Origin: Gottfriedia sp049568075
Lineage (GTDB): Bacteria; Bacillota; Bacilli; Bacillales; Bacillaceae_G
DNA length: 64,000 nt
Assembly: GCA_049568075.1 (NCBI GenBank)
Contig: CP144911.1
Direction: 5' to 3' (one strand)
Positions 36,344 through 45,657 of the stretch are shown piece after piece; the stretch's first letter is position 1; each line of letters opens with the position of its first letter. Position numbers and translations under genes: made by a program. The notes below the pieces were generated by a model. It searched no databases, was not told where the DNA came from, and saw only the letters and a list, made by a program, of their open reading frames with translations.

Positions 36344-36376
36344 CCAAGGATTAATTCCTTGGTTTTTGTTTTTTAG
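36344..36376 (+). terminator. Terminator
   Basis: A 7-bp stem CCAAGGA / TCCTTGG followed by TTTTTGTTTTTT. It is shared between the Ig-domain relic and the converging gene at 36379. Confidence 0.85.
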
Positions 36377-36378
36377 TC

Positions 36379-36837
36379 TTAAGGTATTATTTTTAATAAG
36401 AATTCATCAATACTTTTCCTATAAGTTTCGTAGAATTCATAAAAATAATTAAGTTGGCCGTCTTTAAAAATATAGATTACTCTTCTATCTTTCTTTTGAT
36501 ATTCTCTAATTTTAATATTGTTTAACATTTTGGTTCTACCCTTTTCCCCGCCTTCGTAATCTATGCTATTTGATGAATGAATACTTATATTTGTCTTATT
36601 TGAAAGATGCACATCAATATATGGAGAAAGGAATCCATCATCAATAACATATACATTTTTCACTTCAAATTCGGAAGGAATAAGAATTGTTTGGTTACTA
36701 TTTAATTTTTTACTTATTTCATTTTTCTCTATTTTAATCATTGTATCCGAGGGTGGTAGCAAAAACATTATGTATAGATACATTATTAAACCGATTACTA
36801 CAATTGATATACAAGAAAAGAAAATTACCTTTTGCAT
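36379..36837 (-). CDS. Hypothetical membrane-anchored protein
   Basis: About 152 residues: one N-terminal helix (VIFFSCISIVVIGLIMYLYI) and an extracytoplasmic domain that contains NVYVIDDGFLSPYIDVHLSN and a charged C-terminal part (IREYQKKDRRVIYIF). ATG at 36837 is preferred; GAGG is 10 bases upstream. A conserved box (36875-36896) lies just upstream. No family recognised. Confidence 0.65.
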   Translation of the reverse strand: MQKVIFFSCISIVVIGLIMYLYIMFLLPPSDTMIKIEKNEISKKLNSNQTILIPSEFEVKNVYVIDDGFLSPYIDVHLSNKTNISIHSSNSIDYEGGEKGRTKMLNNIKIREYQKKDRRVIYIFKDGQLNYFYEFYETYRKSIDEFLLKIIP

Positions 36838-36874
36838 GATTCTCATACCTCACATCATATTTAAAATAGCTTCA

Positions 36875-36896
36875 CTTGTGAAAATAGTAACATACT
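36875..36896 (-). promoter_or_regulatory. Conserved upstream box, copy 1
   Basis: Its 22 bases match 50315-50336 at all but one position and also resemble 46622-46643. On the minus strand TTCACA is followed after 17 bases by TATGAT, so the box may include the -35 region of the promoter. Confidence 0.5.
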
Positions 36897-36950
36897 TAAA
36901 AGCATTTTATTTAAAGCTATTTTGAATTTAATATGAAGGTTTTATAATGA

Positions 36951-36981
36951 AAAAAGAGCATCCCCGAAAGATACTCTTTTT
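36951..36981 (-). terminator. Terminator of the WYL regulator gene
   Basis: A stem AAAAAGAGCATC / GATACTCTTTTT with one mismatch, directly after the stop codon region. Confidence 0.8.
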
Positions 36982-36990
36982 AGTAAAAAA

Positions 36991-37980
36991 TTATTGTTGT
37001 AAGTTCATACTATACAACTTACTCATCTCAAAAATTTGCTCCTGAACTTTATCAATCACTGATTGTGGACTTATAACTTGAGCATCTTTACCCCATGTTA
37101 AAATCCAAGTAATCAACCCATCACTAATCGCAGCTTTTGTAGTTAAAATGAAATGTTCCTCATCTACTTTCTGAATATCAGCCTTTAATCCAAATCGGTC
37201 TAGTACGACATTTAATAATCCTTTTTTAAACTTGATTTTTACATAATCAGGTTCTCCGGCAAACATATTAAAAACTGTACTCAAATATTCATCAACGTTA
37301 AAGCGTTCATCATGAAATTTTTCTTCTGTTCTCTTAACTTTTCTCATTCGGTCTACGCGGAAATGTCTAAGTTGATCATCAGGTAAACTTCTTGTAATTA
37401 AGTAATAGTAGTCATTTGACCAAATTACAGCGAGTGGCTTTACTGAGTACTCTTTTCCATCATGGCTTAATTCAAATTTTTTGTTAAAATTGTATCGGCC
37501 ATATTGAAATGTCAGTAATTTTTTCTCAGCAATGGCTTGATGAATTTGATCGATTGAGAAGTGAATTCGATTGCTTTCACTTTTAATAGCTGTGTCTGGG
37601 ATAATACCATTGTGCAGTTTTTTTGCTTCGTTTTCACTTGTAAGGTTTTTTAGTTTATCAATAATCTTTTTGGTTTCTTGTTTGTTTAAAAATCTGGAAG
37701 CTGTAACAGCATCTACTAATAAACGGAGTTCATGCAATTCAAATAGTCTTTCTTGGTGACTATATGTAGTTGCCTTACCATCTGAAGCGTTTTCAATTAC
37801 ATCAAAACCAACATCTACTAATACTGAGATATCTTTTAAAAATGTATTTTTACTATACGAAAAGTCCTCTTCTCCTGCTGCTAATCTCTTTTTTATTTCA
37901 TCAAACGTAAACTCACGATCAATATCTGTTTTACTTTCTAGTAGTTTCATTAGTTTATAGAAACGTTCTCTGTTTTCCAT
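36991..37980 (-). CDS. WYL-domain transcriptional regulator
   Basis: 329 residues. The N-terminal 75 form a winged-helix-like region (DEIKKRLAAGEEDFSYSKNT, FLKDISVLVDVGFDV), and the WYL domain spans about 140-235 (AIAEKKLLTFQYGRYN, VKPLAVIWSNDYYYLITRSL, HFRVDRMRKV), followed by the C-terminal WCX extension. WYL regulators sense nucleotides or nucleic acid and often control DNA-damage or anti-phage genes. A ribosome site GAGGAAT precedes the ATG. It lies near the STAND-ATPase gene on the same strand, separated by one gene and terminators. Confidence 0.9.
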   Translation of the reverse strand: MENRERFYKLMKLLESKTDIDREFTFDEIKKRLAAGEEDFSYSKNTFLKDISVLVDVGFDVIENASDGKATTYSHQERLFELHELRLLVDAVTASRFLNKQETKKIIDKLKNLTSENEAKKLHNGIIPDTAIKSESNRIHFSIDQIHQAIAEKKLLTFQYGRYNFNKKFELSHDGKEYSVKPLAVIWSNDYYYLITRSLPDDQLRHFRVDRMRKVKRTEEKFHDERFNVDEYLSTVFNMFAGEPDYVKIKFKKGLLNVVLDRFGLKADIQKVDEEHFILTTKAAISDGLITWILTWGKDAQVISPQSVIDKVQEQIFEMSKLYSMNLQQ

Positions 37981-38104
37981 GGATTCCTCCGTTTATTAGT
38001 AAAATTCATAGGATGTATTTAATATGTAACTTAATCTAATTTTAATTTTAACATAATTAATTGGTAAAATTTATGGTTAAAAAATACTAGTCTATTATTA
38101 CTAG

Positions 38105-38158
38105 AAAAGTACCCTATAGAGTAGCTTATATTAGCTGTCTACTCTATAGGGTACTTTT
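38105..38158 (-). terminator. Perfect 20-bp hairpin overlapping a stop codon
   Basis: AAAAGTACCCTATAGAGTAG and its exact complement flank a 14-base loop; on the minus strand a TTTT run follows. The TAA of the upstream gene is part of the stem, so ribosomes finishing that gene would enter the structure. Confidence 0.8.
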
Positions 38159-38610
38159 TAATCAGCGTAGTCCTTATAAATTGTAACAAACTCCCTTTGG
38201 GCTATTATTAAGTCTCTTGGAGATTTTAAATCTGTTAGTGTAATTTCGCGTTTATGGTTAATTGGTAAGTCTTCTTCTGAATTCAATGAAGCGAAATATT
38301 CTATTACGCCACTCTCATTAACAGCCTCTTTAATGTATTCATATAAAATCTTCAAACATTTATCACCTTCTGGAGAAATCCGTTTTTCTCCTTTCATTGG
38401 AACTTGTTGAGACATCAAACATACTTGATGCTTAAATTGGGAGTGTTTAGAGAAACTAAAAATCTTTTTTTCCTCTAGATCATAATTCCTTTCAATATAT
38501 AGATGTGTAAAATCTAGTTCATTTGCATAAACATTAGGAGAAATAGGATTTTTACCAAAGGAACCTTCTTTCAGTCGCATTGGTGAAGAAATATAATGAT
38601 ATTGTGTCAT
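38158..38610 (-). CDS. Hypothetical protein
   Basis: 150 residues, soluble, with no domain I recognise. The N-terminal part (HYISSPMRLKEGSFGKNPIS) and a C-terminal segment (LKSPRDLIIAQREFVTIYKD) are the most distinctive. AAGGAGG lies about 8 bases before the ATG. It sits between the STAND-ATPase gene and the WYL regulator, all on one strand, but each gene has its own terminator. Confidence 0.6.
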   Translation of the reverse strand: MTQYHYISSPMRLKEGSFGKNPISPNVYANELDFTHLYIERNYDLEEKKIFSFSKHSQFKHQVCLMSQQVPMKGEKRISPEGDKCLKILYEYIKEAVNESGVIEYFASLNSEEDLPINHKREITLTDLKSPRDLIIAQREFVTIYKDYAD

Positions 38611-38971
38611 GAATAGAGCCTCCTTTTCTAATTAACTGGTCCGCCATAGAAAGCGTGCGATTTCAGAGTACGCATTGGCAACGTTATTGATAATAATAAC
38701 TTTTTTTAGGTTTCCCCTTTATTTTGTCGACCTGATATATTTTCTGCCCTCCTATATCATTGAGTACATATGATTAAAGTATATTTAGTTAATAAGTTAT
38801 TTTATTAGTTTCATAACTCAAAAAATAATTAGAAAGACTTCCTAAGCGTTCTAATAAAGCTGAAAAGGAAATAACCAATGTTATAAAACGTAAAAAGGGC
38901 AATATATACAGAGTATATATTGCCCTTTAAGTATTCATTAATTTAATATCACTATTATAATCTTAAAATAT
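38611..38971. other. Intergenic region with the STAND gene terminator
   Basis: 361 bases. The terminator at 38894-38928 lies just after the STAND gene; the promoter of the 150-residue protein must be in the remainder. No further feature was recognised. Confidence 0.5.
38894..38928 (-). terminator. Terminator of the STAND-ATPase gene
   Basis: A 15-bp perfect stem (AAAGGGCAATATATA and complement) with a TTTTTA tail on the minus strand. Confidence 0.9.
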
Positions 38972-41596
38972 TTAAATGTCAAATCTTTTTATCAAATCAA
39001 CTTCTATTGCGACTTTGCCTTTTGGATTTTCCAAAACCGTAAATTTAACAGTATCTCCTACTGCCGGAGAATCATATTTAATGGATGAAACATTAAAATA
39101 ATGAGAACCATATCCATTATCTATAAATCCAAATCCACCTTGTTTTTTTATTATCATTCCCTCATTTGGAACATTTATAGCTCTTGCATATTGTTTATAT
39201 TTTATAGATATCTTTTTAATCATATCTAGTAATTCAGCTTTAACATTATGAGGATTTTTAGATAGATTATTATAAATAACACTAAAATCCCCTATATATT
39301 GACTAGTATCTATTAATAAATCATAATGTTTCCTAACACTTTCTTCTAAGCATTCTATTGCCTCTTGGTAATGGTGAATAAATGATAAATCCGATAAAAT
39401 CTTTGAAAATACTCTAGCAGTCTTATGATCAATATTATCGAGTAACTCAATTTGCTCTATACCTTTTTTATAAAGTGAAACCTTTAATGTGGAATCCCTA
39501 TAATCAATTGGCTCACCCATTCTACGGTACACCTCTGCAAACCACGATATATACTGATTCTTATGTTTATCAGAAGAAATATCTTTAAAGTCAATATCCT
39601 TAAAAGTGTTTTCCGCCTCAGGATACTCTCCTAAGTATGTTAAAATTCTGGCTTTTTGCATCCTTATTACTAAATTTCCAGGATTCAACTTATCAGCCTC
39701 GATAATTAAATTTTTAGCTTCTTCATAATCAGGCATCTTCACAGTATAAAAATAACTAAATAAATATAGTACAGAAGCTTTTTCTTTGTTATTTTTACAC
39801 ATTTCAACTGCTATTCTATAATTTTCAATTGCATTGTACCAATTCTCATTTTCAGCAGATATAAACGCTTTTATTTTATATACTTCAAAATAGTCAGGTG
39901 CAATACTTAAAGCCTTATCCAAGGATTTAAAAGACTCGTCCCAGTTATCATTTGCACTATATTCCAATGCCTTCATTAGATGAAAAGATGCTATTCTTGA
40001 ATTCGGGTTATCCAGGTTACGATAAAGGGATTTTGGATTAAATGGATCCACTTCATTTTTCACCTTTATTTCTTGCATTAAAGCATTTAATTTTTTCCTT
40101 TTTTCTGCTATCTCTTTAATAAACTCATTAGTTGGTGGATTACTTTTCGAAAGGAAGTCTTTAGCCATTTGGTTCATTGAATACTCTCCTTTTGTAATCG
40201 CCAATAAGCTAGTAGAAATAAGATTATTTAATCCTAACATTAATGGTGCTTCTTCCATCGAAATAAAGAAATCAATTTCTCCGTAACTTAAATTTTTCCC
40301 TTCAACTAAAAAAAGTTTCAAGATTTTTTTCTCTTCTTCTGATAATTTCTCAACTACATTGGACATACAAAATTCGATTAAACTTTCTTTATTTGCTAAA
40401 ATAGATTTCTCATCAATTCCCTTTGCTATACTAGATAGAAACCATTTAATTGATAGGGGACTTTGATATAGATAATCTTTTATCAATGTCTTTAACTCGT
40501 TTTCTGGACGTTTATGAACATCTAAATTATAATAATTTGACAGTAATCTAAAATATGTAAGAGAATCTTGAGCATCTAATCCATTTAAAGTGTATCTATT
40601 TTCTAATTCTCTAATTCCATGTCTTGATGTAATTAATACTTTTGAGTTTTCAGGAATTGACTTTAAAAATTCCACGATATCTGTAGTATTTAATGTTTCA
40701 AGATTATCTAAAACTAATAAAGTCTTAAAGTTCTCCATGAAATTTAAAATATTACTAACTGCACTTTCATTTTCCTTAACAACCAATGATTCTAGTGTAT
40801 CATAGACATCCGATAAATCTTTAATAGCATTTTTTATGTTGCTAAACTCACCTTGGGATAGAGTTCTCGTTTTTAATGATATCCATAGGATTGCTTCGAA
40901 TGGATTATCATGAGCATCAATTAATTCAAACAATACTTTTACAGCCGTGGCAGTTTTACCTAACCCGCCGTTACCCACAATTGAAATAATTTGATTCTTT
41001 CCGTCCTTAAGCAGATTTAGAATATCCTTTAACTCATTTTTCCTACCAATAAAACCCGTATCATCAAATTCCGGAATCGGTAAATTGTGGTATACATGAG
41101 TATCTCTTTCATATTTATTAATTGAGGATCGTAAATAAATTTCGTGGGGCCTAGTTAAAATAATATCATGTGTTTTGTTTAACTGACTCCATTCTATAAA
41201 TGGAAGTTCAACCCCTATTCTTTGAGCTACTTCGGTTAAAACTGAACGGTCTCCTATTTCTAAAGGTCTAGTGTGCATAACTCTGTTCCTAATAGGAATA
41301 ATTTTATCGAAGTAAGATTTTAATAAATCTCTTCTTTCGACTCCAAGTTTAAATTCAAAAGCATTTGAATATAATATTGAAATTAAATCTCCCATATCTA
41401 ATTCTACTAGTAGATTATAATTATTTGAATCATATGGTCCAACTAGCAATTTATTCCTACCAACAGCTTTAGATACTAAATCTTGATGTAATTCTAAATG
41501 ATTCGACCCTTCAACTATAAATTTTCTTAAGTCGAATTCTAAAGAAGTACAAACAGCGAACATTAGAATCCTAGTATTTAAATTCAATTCTTTCAT
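38972..41596 (-). CDS. HEPN-like - STAND (NB-ARC) ATPase - TPR - cold-shock domain protein
   Basis: A large soluble protein (883 residues in the full open frame, 874 from the preferred ATG at 41596). Residues are counted from the first Met of the open frame. An N-terminal helical part has IRNRVMHTRP, whose R112-x4-H117 matches the RNase motif of HEPN domains. An NB-ARC/STAND ATPase follows: Walker A GNGGLGKT at 217-224, Walker B TLLVLDN at 301-307, and ITSRHG at 331. About 550-770 read as TPR repeats, and the last 60 residues are a cold-shock-type fold (QGGFGFID at 828, HYFNVSSI at 841). STAND proteins with HEPN effectors act in anti-phage defence; the terminal cold-shock domain is unusual. 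An integrase relic is directly upstream. Confidence 0.85.
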   Translation of the reverse strand: MKELNLNTRILMFAVCTSLEFDLRKFIVEGSNHLELHQDLVSKAVGRNKLLVGPYDSNNYNLLVELDMGDLISILYSNAFEFKLGVERRDLLKSYFDKIIPIRNRVMHTRPLEIGDRSVLTEVAQRIGVELPFIEWSQLNKTHDIILTRPHEIYLRSSINKYERDTHVYHNLPIPEFDDTGFIGRKNELKDILNLLKDGKNQIISIVGNGGLGKTATAVKVLFELIDAHDNPFEAILWISLKTRTLSQGEFSNIKNAIKDLSDVYDTLESLVVKENESAVSNILNFMENFKTLLVLDNLETLNTTDIVEFLKSIPENSKVLITSRHGIRELENRYTLNGLDAQDSLTYFRLLSNYYNLDVHKRPENELKTLIKDYLYQSPLSIKWFLSSIAKGIDEKSILANKESLIEFCMSNVVEKLSEEEKKILKLFLVEGKNLSYGEIDFFISMEEAPLMLGLNNLISTSLLAITKGEYSMNQMAKDFLSKSNPPTNEFIKEIAEKRKKLNALMQEIKVKNEVDPFNPKSLYRNLDNPNSRIASFHLMKALEYSANDNWDESFKSLDKALSIAPDYFEVYKIKAFISAENENWYNAIENYRIAVEMCKNNKEKASVLYLFSYFYTVKMPDYEEAKNLIIEADKLNPGNLVIRMQKARILTYLGEYPEAENTFKDIDFKDISSDKHKNQYISWFAEVYRRMGEPIDYRDSTLKVSLYKKGIEQIELLDNIDHKTARVFSKILSDLSFIHHYQEAIECLEESVRKHYDLLIDTSQYIGDFSVIYNNLSKNPHNVKAELLDMIKKISIKYKQYARAINVPNEGMIIKKQGGFGFIDNGYGSHYFNVSSIKYDSPAVGDTVKFTVLENPKGKVAIEVDLIKRFDI

Positions 41597-42419
41597 CTGC
41601 CTCACACCACCCAAAAAAGTCATGATAATTTTTTAAAATTTAAACTTTAAACTTCAAATTAAATGTAAAAATTACAATTAATTTTTTCCCTGCCCAACCC
41701 CATCTTAAATTGCCCTCCCCTTGATAACATCATTATAATTTTATTTCTCCCAAAAAGTTGTATTTGGATAATAATACTAATTCTATTACATTTATAAGTA
41801 AATACATAGAATTACTTTTTAACCAAATGTGTATAGTTCCCTTCTTAACTCTAGAGAAGTACGACCCAACTTCTTTTTTCGAGTTATTGTTCTCTAATAA
41901 TGATGTTAATACCGGTTACATCAGACACTCTTAAATTAAGAATGTCTGAAATTCGTATACCTGTATAAATCCCATGAGGAATTTCATATAATTACGATCA
42001 CTTTCAGATTCTATTTGGAGGTTGAAAAATATAAGTTTGTGTAATGCTAGGAAAGTCTATTTCGCCGGTAAAAACAAAAATATCTATACTTTTCAAACTC
42101 TGATTCTACTTTTATTTTCGCTACCTTTTCATTAACTTTGGGTAGATCAGAGTCTAGCTGCAAGAATTATATTGTCTCACTTTTTTGACTAATCATTTAC
42201 CTCTATTTTAACGACACTTCCAATAGTCTTCATCGAATAATACCCCGTTTTTTTTATTTTTAAATAAAATACTTTTGCATCTAGTGCGAAAGTCCTCGTC
42301 CAAAAAGACTAAAAACGAAATAAACGTGATATCGAAATGTAAACAAGCATACACATAAAATATTGATTCCCAAAATTCCCCATTTTACATATTCAATAAA
42401 ACTGTACAGGAGGTTAGGA
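41597..42419. other. Intergenic region with an integrase relic
   Basis: About 820 bases between the divergent STAND and glnQ-like genes. A tyrosine recombinase fragment lies at 41884-42012; the rest is AT-rich with no intact gene. It contains the promoters for both flanking genes. Confidence 0.5.
41884..42012 (-). pseudogene. Relic of a tyrosine recombinase (phage integrase)
   Basis: Two frames joined by a one-base shift read ESESDRNYMKFLM then GIYTGIRISDILNLRVSDVT, which is the block around the first catalytic Arg of tyrosine recombinases (consensus GxRxSExxxLxxxD). The rest of the gene is missing. It is evidence that an integrating element once stood here. Confidence 0.65.
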
Positions 42420-43148
42420 ATGATTGAATTTAAACAAGTAAATAAGTTTTATGGCGATTTTCAAGTCTTGAAAGATATTAATCTCACAATCAATAAAGGT
42501 GAAGTTGTTGTGGTGATTGGGCCATCTGGTTCTGGTAAGAGTACTTTGTTACGTTGTATCAATCATCTGGAAGCAATTAATGATGGGACACTTACAGTTA
42601 GTAGGATTTCTGTTGGGGATAAAAAAACAGATCTTAATAAGTTAAGACGCAATATTGGAATGGTTTTTCAGCATTTTTATTTGTATCCGCACAAAACTGT
42701 GCTTGAGAATATCACTCTCGCTCCAATGAAAGCACTGGGTCAATCTAGAGAAGAGGCTGATGAAACAGCCAAACATTTTCTTGAAAAGGTAGGCATTTTA
42801 GAGAAGGCGAAATCTTATCCTTCCCAACTTTCTGGTGGTCAGCAACAACGTGTGGCAATTGCTCGGGGACTTGCGATGAAACCGGATATTATGCTTTTTG
42901 ATGAACCTACTTCAGCACTTGATCCTGAAATGATTGGTGAAGTGCTAGATGTTATGAAGACTCTTGCTAGGGAAGGCATGACGATGGTTGTCGTGACTCA
43001 TGAGATGGGATTTGCTAGAGAAGTTGCCGACCGAATCGTCTTTATGGACGAGGGTCGCATATTAGAAGAAGCAACTCCGGCTGAGTTTTATGAGAACCCG
43101 CGTGAAGAACGGGCTCGCTTATTTCTCAGTCGTATATTAAATCATTAA
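42420..43148 (+). CDS. glnQ: Amino acid ABC transporter ATP-binding protein (GlnQ-like)
   Basis: The ATPase of a polar amino acid importer. Walker A GPSGSGKST, the Q-loop FQHFYLYPH, signature LSGGQQQRVAIARGL, Walker B IMLFDEPTSALDPE and switch His in VTHEMGFARE are all intact in 242 residues. ATG at 42420 is chosen because AGGAGG lies 6-8 bases upstream; the frame is open 19 codons further. It starts a four-gene operon in the order ATPase, binding protein, permease, permease, the same as B. subtilis glnQHMP. Glutamine is the likely substrate, but this is by gene order only. Confidence 0.92.
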   Translation: MIEFKQVNKFYGDFQVLKDINLTINKGEVVVVIGPSGSGKSTLLRCINHLEAINDGTLTVSRISVGDKKTDLNKLRRNIGMVFQHFYLYPHKTVLENITLAPMKALGQSREEADETAKHFLEKVGILEKAKSYPSQLSGGQQQRVAIARGLAMKPDIMLFDEPTSALDPEMIGEVLDVMKTLAREGMTMVVVTHEMGFAREVADRIVFMDEGRILEEATPAEFYENPREERARLFLSRILNH

Positions 43149-43166
43149 TTAATAGGAGGTAATGGA

Positions 43167-43964
43167 ATGTTTCTAAAAAAATTCATGAAAATGGCATTAG
43201 TTTCAACTACGGCCGCCTTAGTTCTTGCAGGTTGTGGTGGTAAGGATGATTCGAAAAGCAAAGATGCTCTTGCACGTATTAAGGATGATAAGAAAATCGT
43301 ATTTGGCGTAAAATATGACACACGCTTATTTGGATTGAAAAATCCATCAACAGGTAAAGTAGAAGGATTTGATATTGACCTTTCTAAAGCACTGACAAAA
43401 GAAATGTTTGGCAATGATGTTAAACCTGAGTACATAGAGGTTACGTCAAAAACTAGGGTTGGTCTCTTAAATAATGGGAAAGTTGATGCGGTAGTCGCTA
43501 CAATGACCATTAATGAAGAACGTAAAAAAGAAGTAGATTTTACTGATGTTTACTTTAATGCCGGACAATCTTTACTTGTGAAAAAAGGCAGTAAGGTTCA
43601 TGGACTTGCTGACTTGAAAAAAGGGACAAAAGTGCTTGCTGTTAAAGGGTCCACCTCTGCTGTAAATATTCGTCAGAAAGCTCCTGATACAACAGTACTT
43701 GAATTCGAAAACTATGCTGAAGCTTTTACAGCCTTAAAAGCAGGTAAAGGTGATGCCTTAACTACTGATGATTCAATCCTTTATGGTATGAAAGAAGAGG
43801 ATCCTTCATTTGATTTAGTAGGTGGAACTTTTACCCAAGAGCCTTATGGAATCGCCGTTAAAAAAGGCAATAAAGATCTTGTCGACGCATTAAATAAAGC
43901 ATTAAAAAGCCTGAAAGATTCAGGTAAATACGATGAAATTAAGAATAAATGGATTAAAAAATAA
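43167..43964 (+). CDS. glnH: Amino acid ABC transporter substrate-binding lipoprotein (GlnH-like)
   Basis: A 265-residue exported lipoprotein of SBP family 3. The lipobox LVLAGC puts the lipidated Cys near residue 23; the mature part has KIVFGVKYDTRLFGLKNPST, GFDIDLSKALTKEMFG, a conserved Arg in TSKTRVGLLNNGKVDAVVAT, and MTINEERKKEVDFTDVYF, all typical of the family. AGGAGG precedes the ATG. A hairpin at 43989-44018 separates it from the permeases, which would leave it more abundant than them. Confidence 0.92.
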   Translation: MFLKKFMKMALVSTTAALVLAGCGGKDDSKSKDALARIKDDKKIVFGVKYDTRLFGLKNPSTGKVEGFDIDLSKALTKEMFGNDVKPEYIEVTSKTRVGLLNNGKVDAVVATMTINEERKKEVDFTDVYFNAGQSLLVKKGSKVHGLADLKKGTKVLAVKGSTSAVNIRQKAPDTTVLEFENYAEAFTALKAGKGDALTTDDSILYGMKEEDPSFDLVGGTFTQEPYGIAVKKGNKDLVDALNKALKSLKDSGKYDEIKNKWIKK

Positions 43965-43988
43965 TTGTTGATATTATCGTTGGGATCC

Positions 43989-44018
43989 GCAGAGTCCGTA
44001 ATTTACGGACCTGCTTTT
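43989..44018 (+). terminator. Partial terminator inside the gln operon
   Basis: A stem GCAG..TCCGTA / TACGGA..CTGC followed by TTTT. Such hairpins after binding-protein genes lower expression of the downstream permeases or protect the upstream mRNA. Confidence 0.65.
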
Positions 44019-44041
44019 CCTGATAATTAGGAGGAAATCCT

Positions 44042-44680
44042 TTGATTGATTTCTCGATACTAACAGATCATATGGAGTATTTTTTAGAAGGATTAAGAGT
44101 CACCATTTTAACTAGTTTAATTGCTCTATTATGTAGCTTTATTTTAGGAACAATCATTGCTGTTATGCGAATTGCTCCAATTAAACCGCTTAACTGGTTA
44201 GGTTCGGTATATGTTGAATTTATCCGTAACATCCCTGTACTTGTTGTAGTATTTTTCACTTACTTAGCTGGAAGCTTTAGTGGAATGGTTGCAGGAACGA
44301 TTGGATTAACCATCTATACAGCAGCCTTCATTGCCGAGGCAATTCGTGCCGGTATTCTTTCTGTTCCAAAAGGACAAATGGAAGCCGCTCGCTCGACAGG
44401 TTTGAGTTACGGACAGGCAATGAGATTAATTATACTTCCCCAGTCGATAAAAATCGTCATCCCTCCTCTTGGCAATCAATTTCTAAATCTAGTAAAAAAT
44501 TCATCTTTATTAGCAGTCGTAGCTGGTGGAGATCTAATGTATCAAGGCGATCTAATATCTGCAATGACATACGTAACGTTTGATACTTATATATTCGTAG
44601 CCTTATTTTACTTAGTCTTAACGATTCCTTTAAGTGTTGGTGTCGGATATTTAGAAAAACGCTTGGCTAGAAGTAATTGA
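44042..44680 (+). CDS. glnM: Amino acid ABC transporter permease (GlnM-like)
   Basis: A 212-residue permease of the His/Glu/Gln/Arg family with about five helices. The conserved EFIRNIPVLVVVFFTY and the EAA loop (QMEAARSTGLSYGQAMRLII, then LPQSIKIVIPPLGN) that contacts the ATPase are intact. The start is TTG with AGGAGG 7 bases upstream. It pairs with the next permease. Confidence 0.9.
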   Translation: MIDFSILTDHMEYFLEGLRVTILTSLIALLCSFILGTIIAVMRIAPIKPLNWLGSVYVEFIRNIPVLVVVFFTYLAGSFSGMVAGTIGLTIYTAAFIAEAIRAGILSVPKGQMEAARSTGLSYGQAMRLIILPQSIKIVIPPLGNQFLNLVKNSSLLAVVAGGDLMYQGDLISAMTYVTFDTYIFVALFYLVLTIPLSVGVGYLEKRLARSN

Positions 44681-44692
44681 GGAGGTGGATGA

Positions 44693-45355
44693 ATGGATTT
44701 TTTGCAACCGTTCGCTGATGTATATACACTAGATCATATCAAGTTTTTACTAGAAGGATTTTGGGTCACCCTTAAGGTCGCTGCCATTTCAATTGTACTA
44801 AGTTTCATTATTGGAGGACTTATTGGTACGCTTAGATATACGAAGATTCCTGTTGTTACTCAATTACTTGCCGCGATTGTTGAGACGATTCGAAACTTGC
44901 CTTTACTACTGATTATTTTCTTTACGTATTTCGCCCTACCAGAAATAGGGATTGAAATGAAAATAACGACAGCTGCCATCGCCGCATTAACGGTTTTTGA
45001 ATCAGCTATGATTTCGGAAATTATTCGAAGTGGACTAAACTCAATCGAAAAAGGACAAATTGAAGCAGCTCGTGCGTCCGGCCTCAATTACACTCAAACA
45101 TTACGTTATATTGTCTTGCCTCAAGCATTGAGACGGATGGTTCCGCCGATTGTTAGTCAGTTTATTTCTTTACTGAAAGATACATCGCTAGCTGTCGTTA
45201 TTGCATTGCCGGATTTATTGCATAATGGACAGATTATTTATGCGCAGAAGGAATCTTATGTGATCCCTGTTATGGTGATGGTTTCGTTGATGTATTTTAT
45301 TGTTAATTATGTTTTGTCATTGGTTGCGCGTAGATTGGAAATTAAGCAGTCATGA
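44693..45355 (+). CDS. glnP: Amino acid ABC transporter permease (GlnP-like)
   Basis: A 220-residue permease homologous to the preceding one, with RNLPLLLIIFFTYFALPEIG and the EAA loop QIEAARASGLNYTQTLRYIV followed by LPQALRRMVPPIVSQF. It starts 12 bases after the first permease, with GGAGGTGG upstream, and completes the operon before the terminator at 45358-45388. Confidence 0.9.
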   Translation: MDFLQPFADVYTLDHIKFLLEGFWVTLKVAAISIVLSFIIGGLIGTLRYTKIPVVTQLLAAIVETIRNLPLLLIIFFTYFALPEIGIEMKITTAAIAALTVFESAMISEIIRSGLNSIEKGQIEAARASGLNYTQTLRYIVLPQALRRMVPPIVSQFISLLKDTSLAVVIALPDLLHNGQIIYAQKESYVIPVMVMVSLMYFIVNYVLSLVARRLEIKQS

Positions 45356-45357
45356 GA

Positions 45358-45388
45358 AATCTGGTTCATTTATTGGGCCGGATTTTTT
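45358..45388 (+). terminator. Terminator of the gln operon
   Basis: A stem AATCTGG / CCGGATT (one G-U pair) followed by T6, directly after the last stop codon. The 270 bases beyond it to the next gene are AT-rich with no recognised feature. Confidence 0.8.
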
Positions 45389-45657
45389 GAAGTAATTTTC
45401 CACATCATGCCATGCATTTAATCACAATTTAATTTTATTTATTCATCTTGTGTACACCGATCTCTTTTGAGTGATTTGCTATATCACCTACTTAATCTAG
45501 TAACCTATAAATGCGATAAACCAATAGCTATTAAAACAATATCTTTACATAGTAACTAATTACTATAATGAAATTTCATAGTTTATTCACAATATAAAAT
45601 AACTATAAATGAATTTTCAGTTAAAATTAACTTATCTTTTATAGGGGAGAATATATT

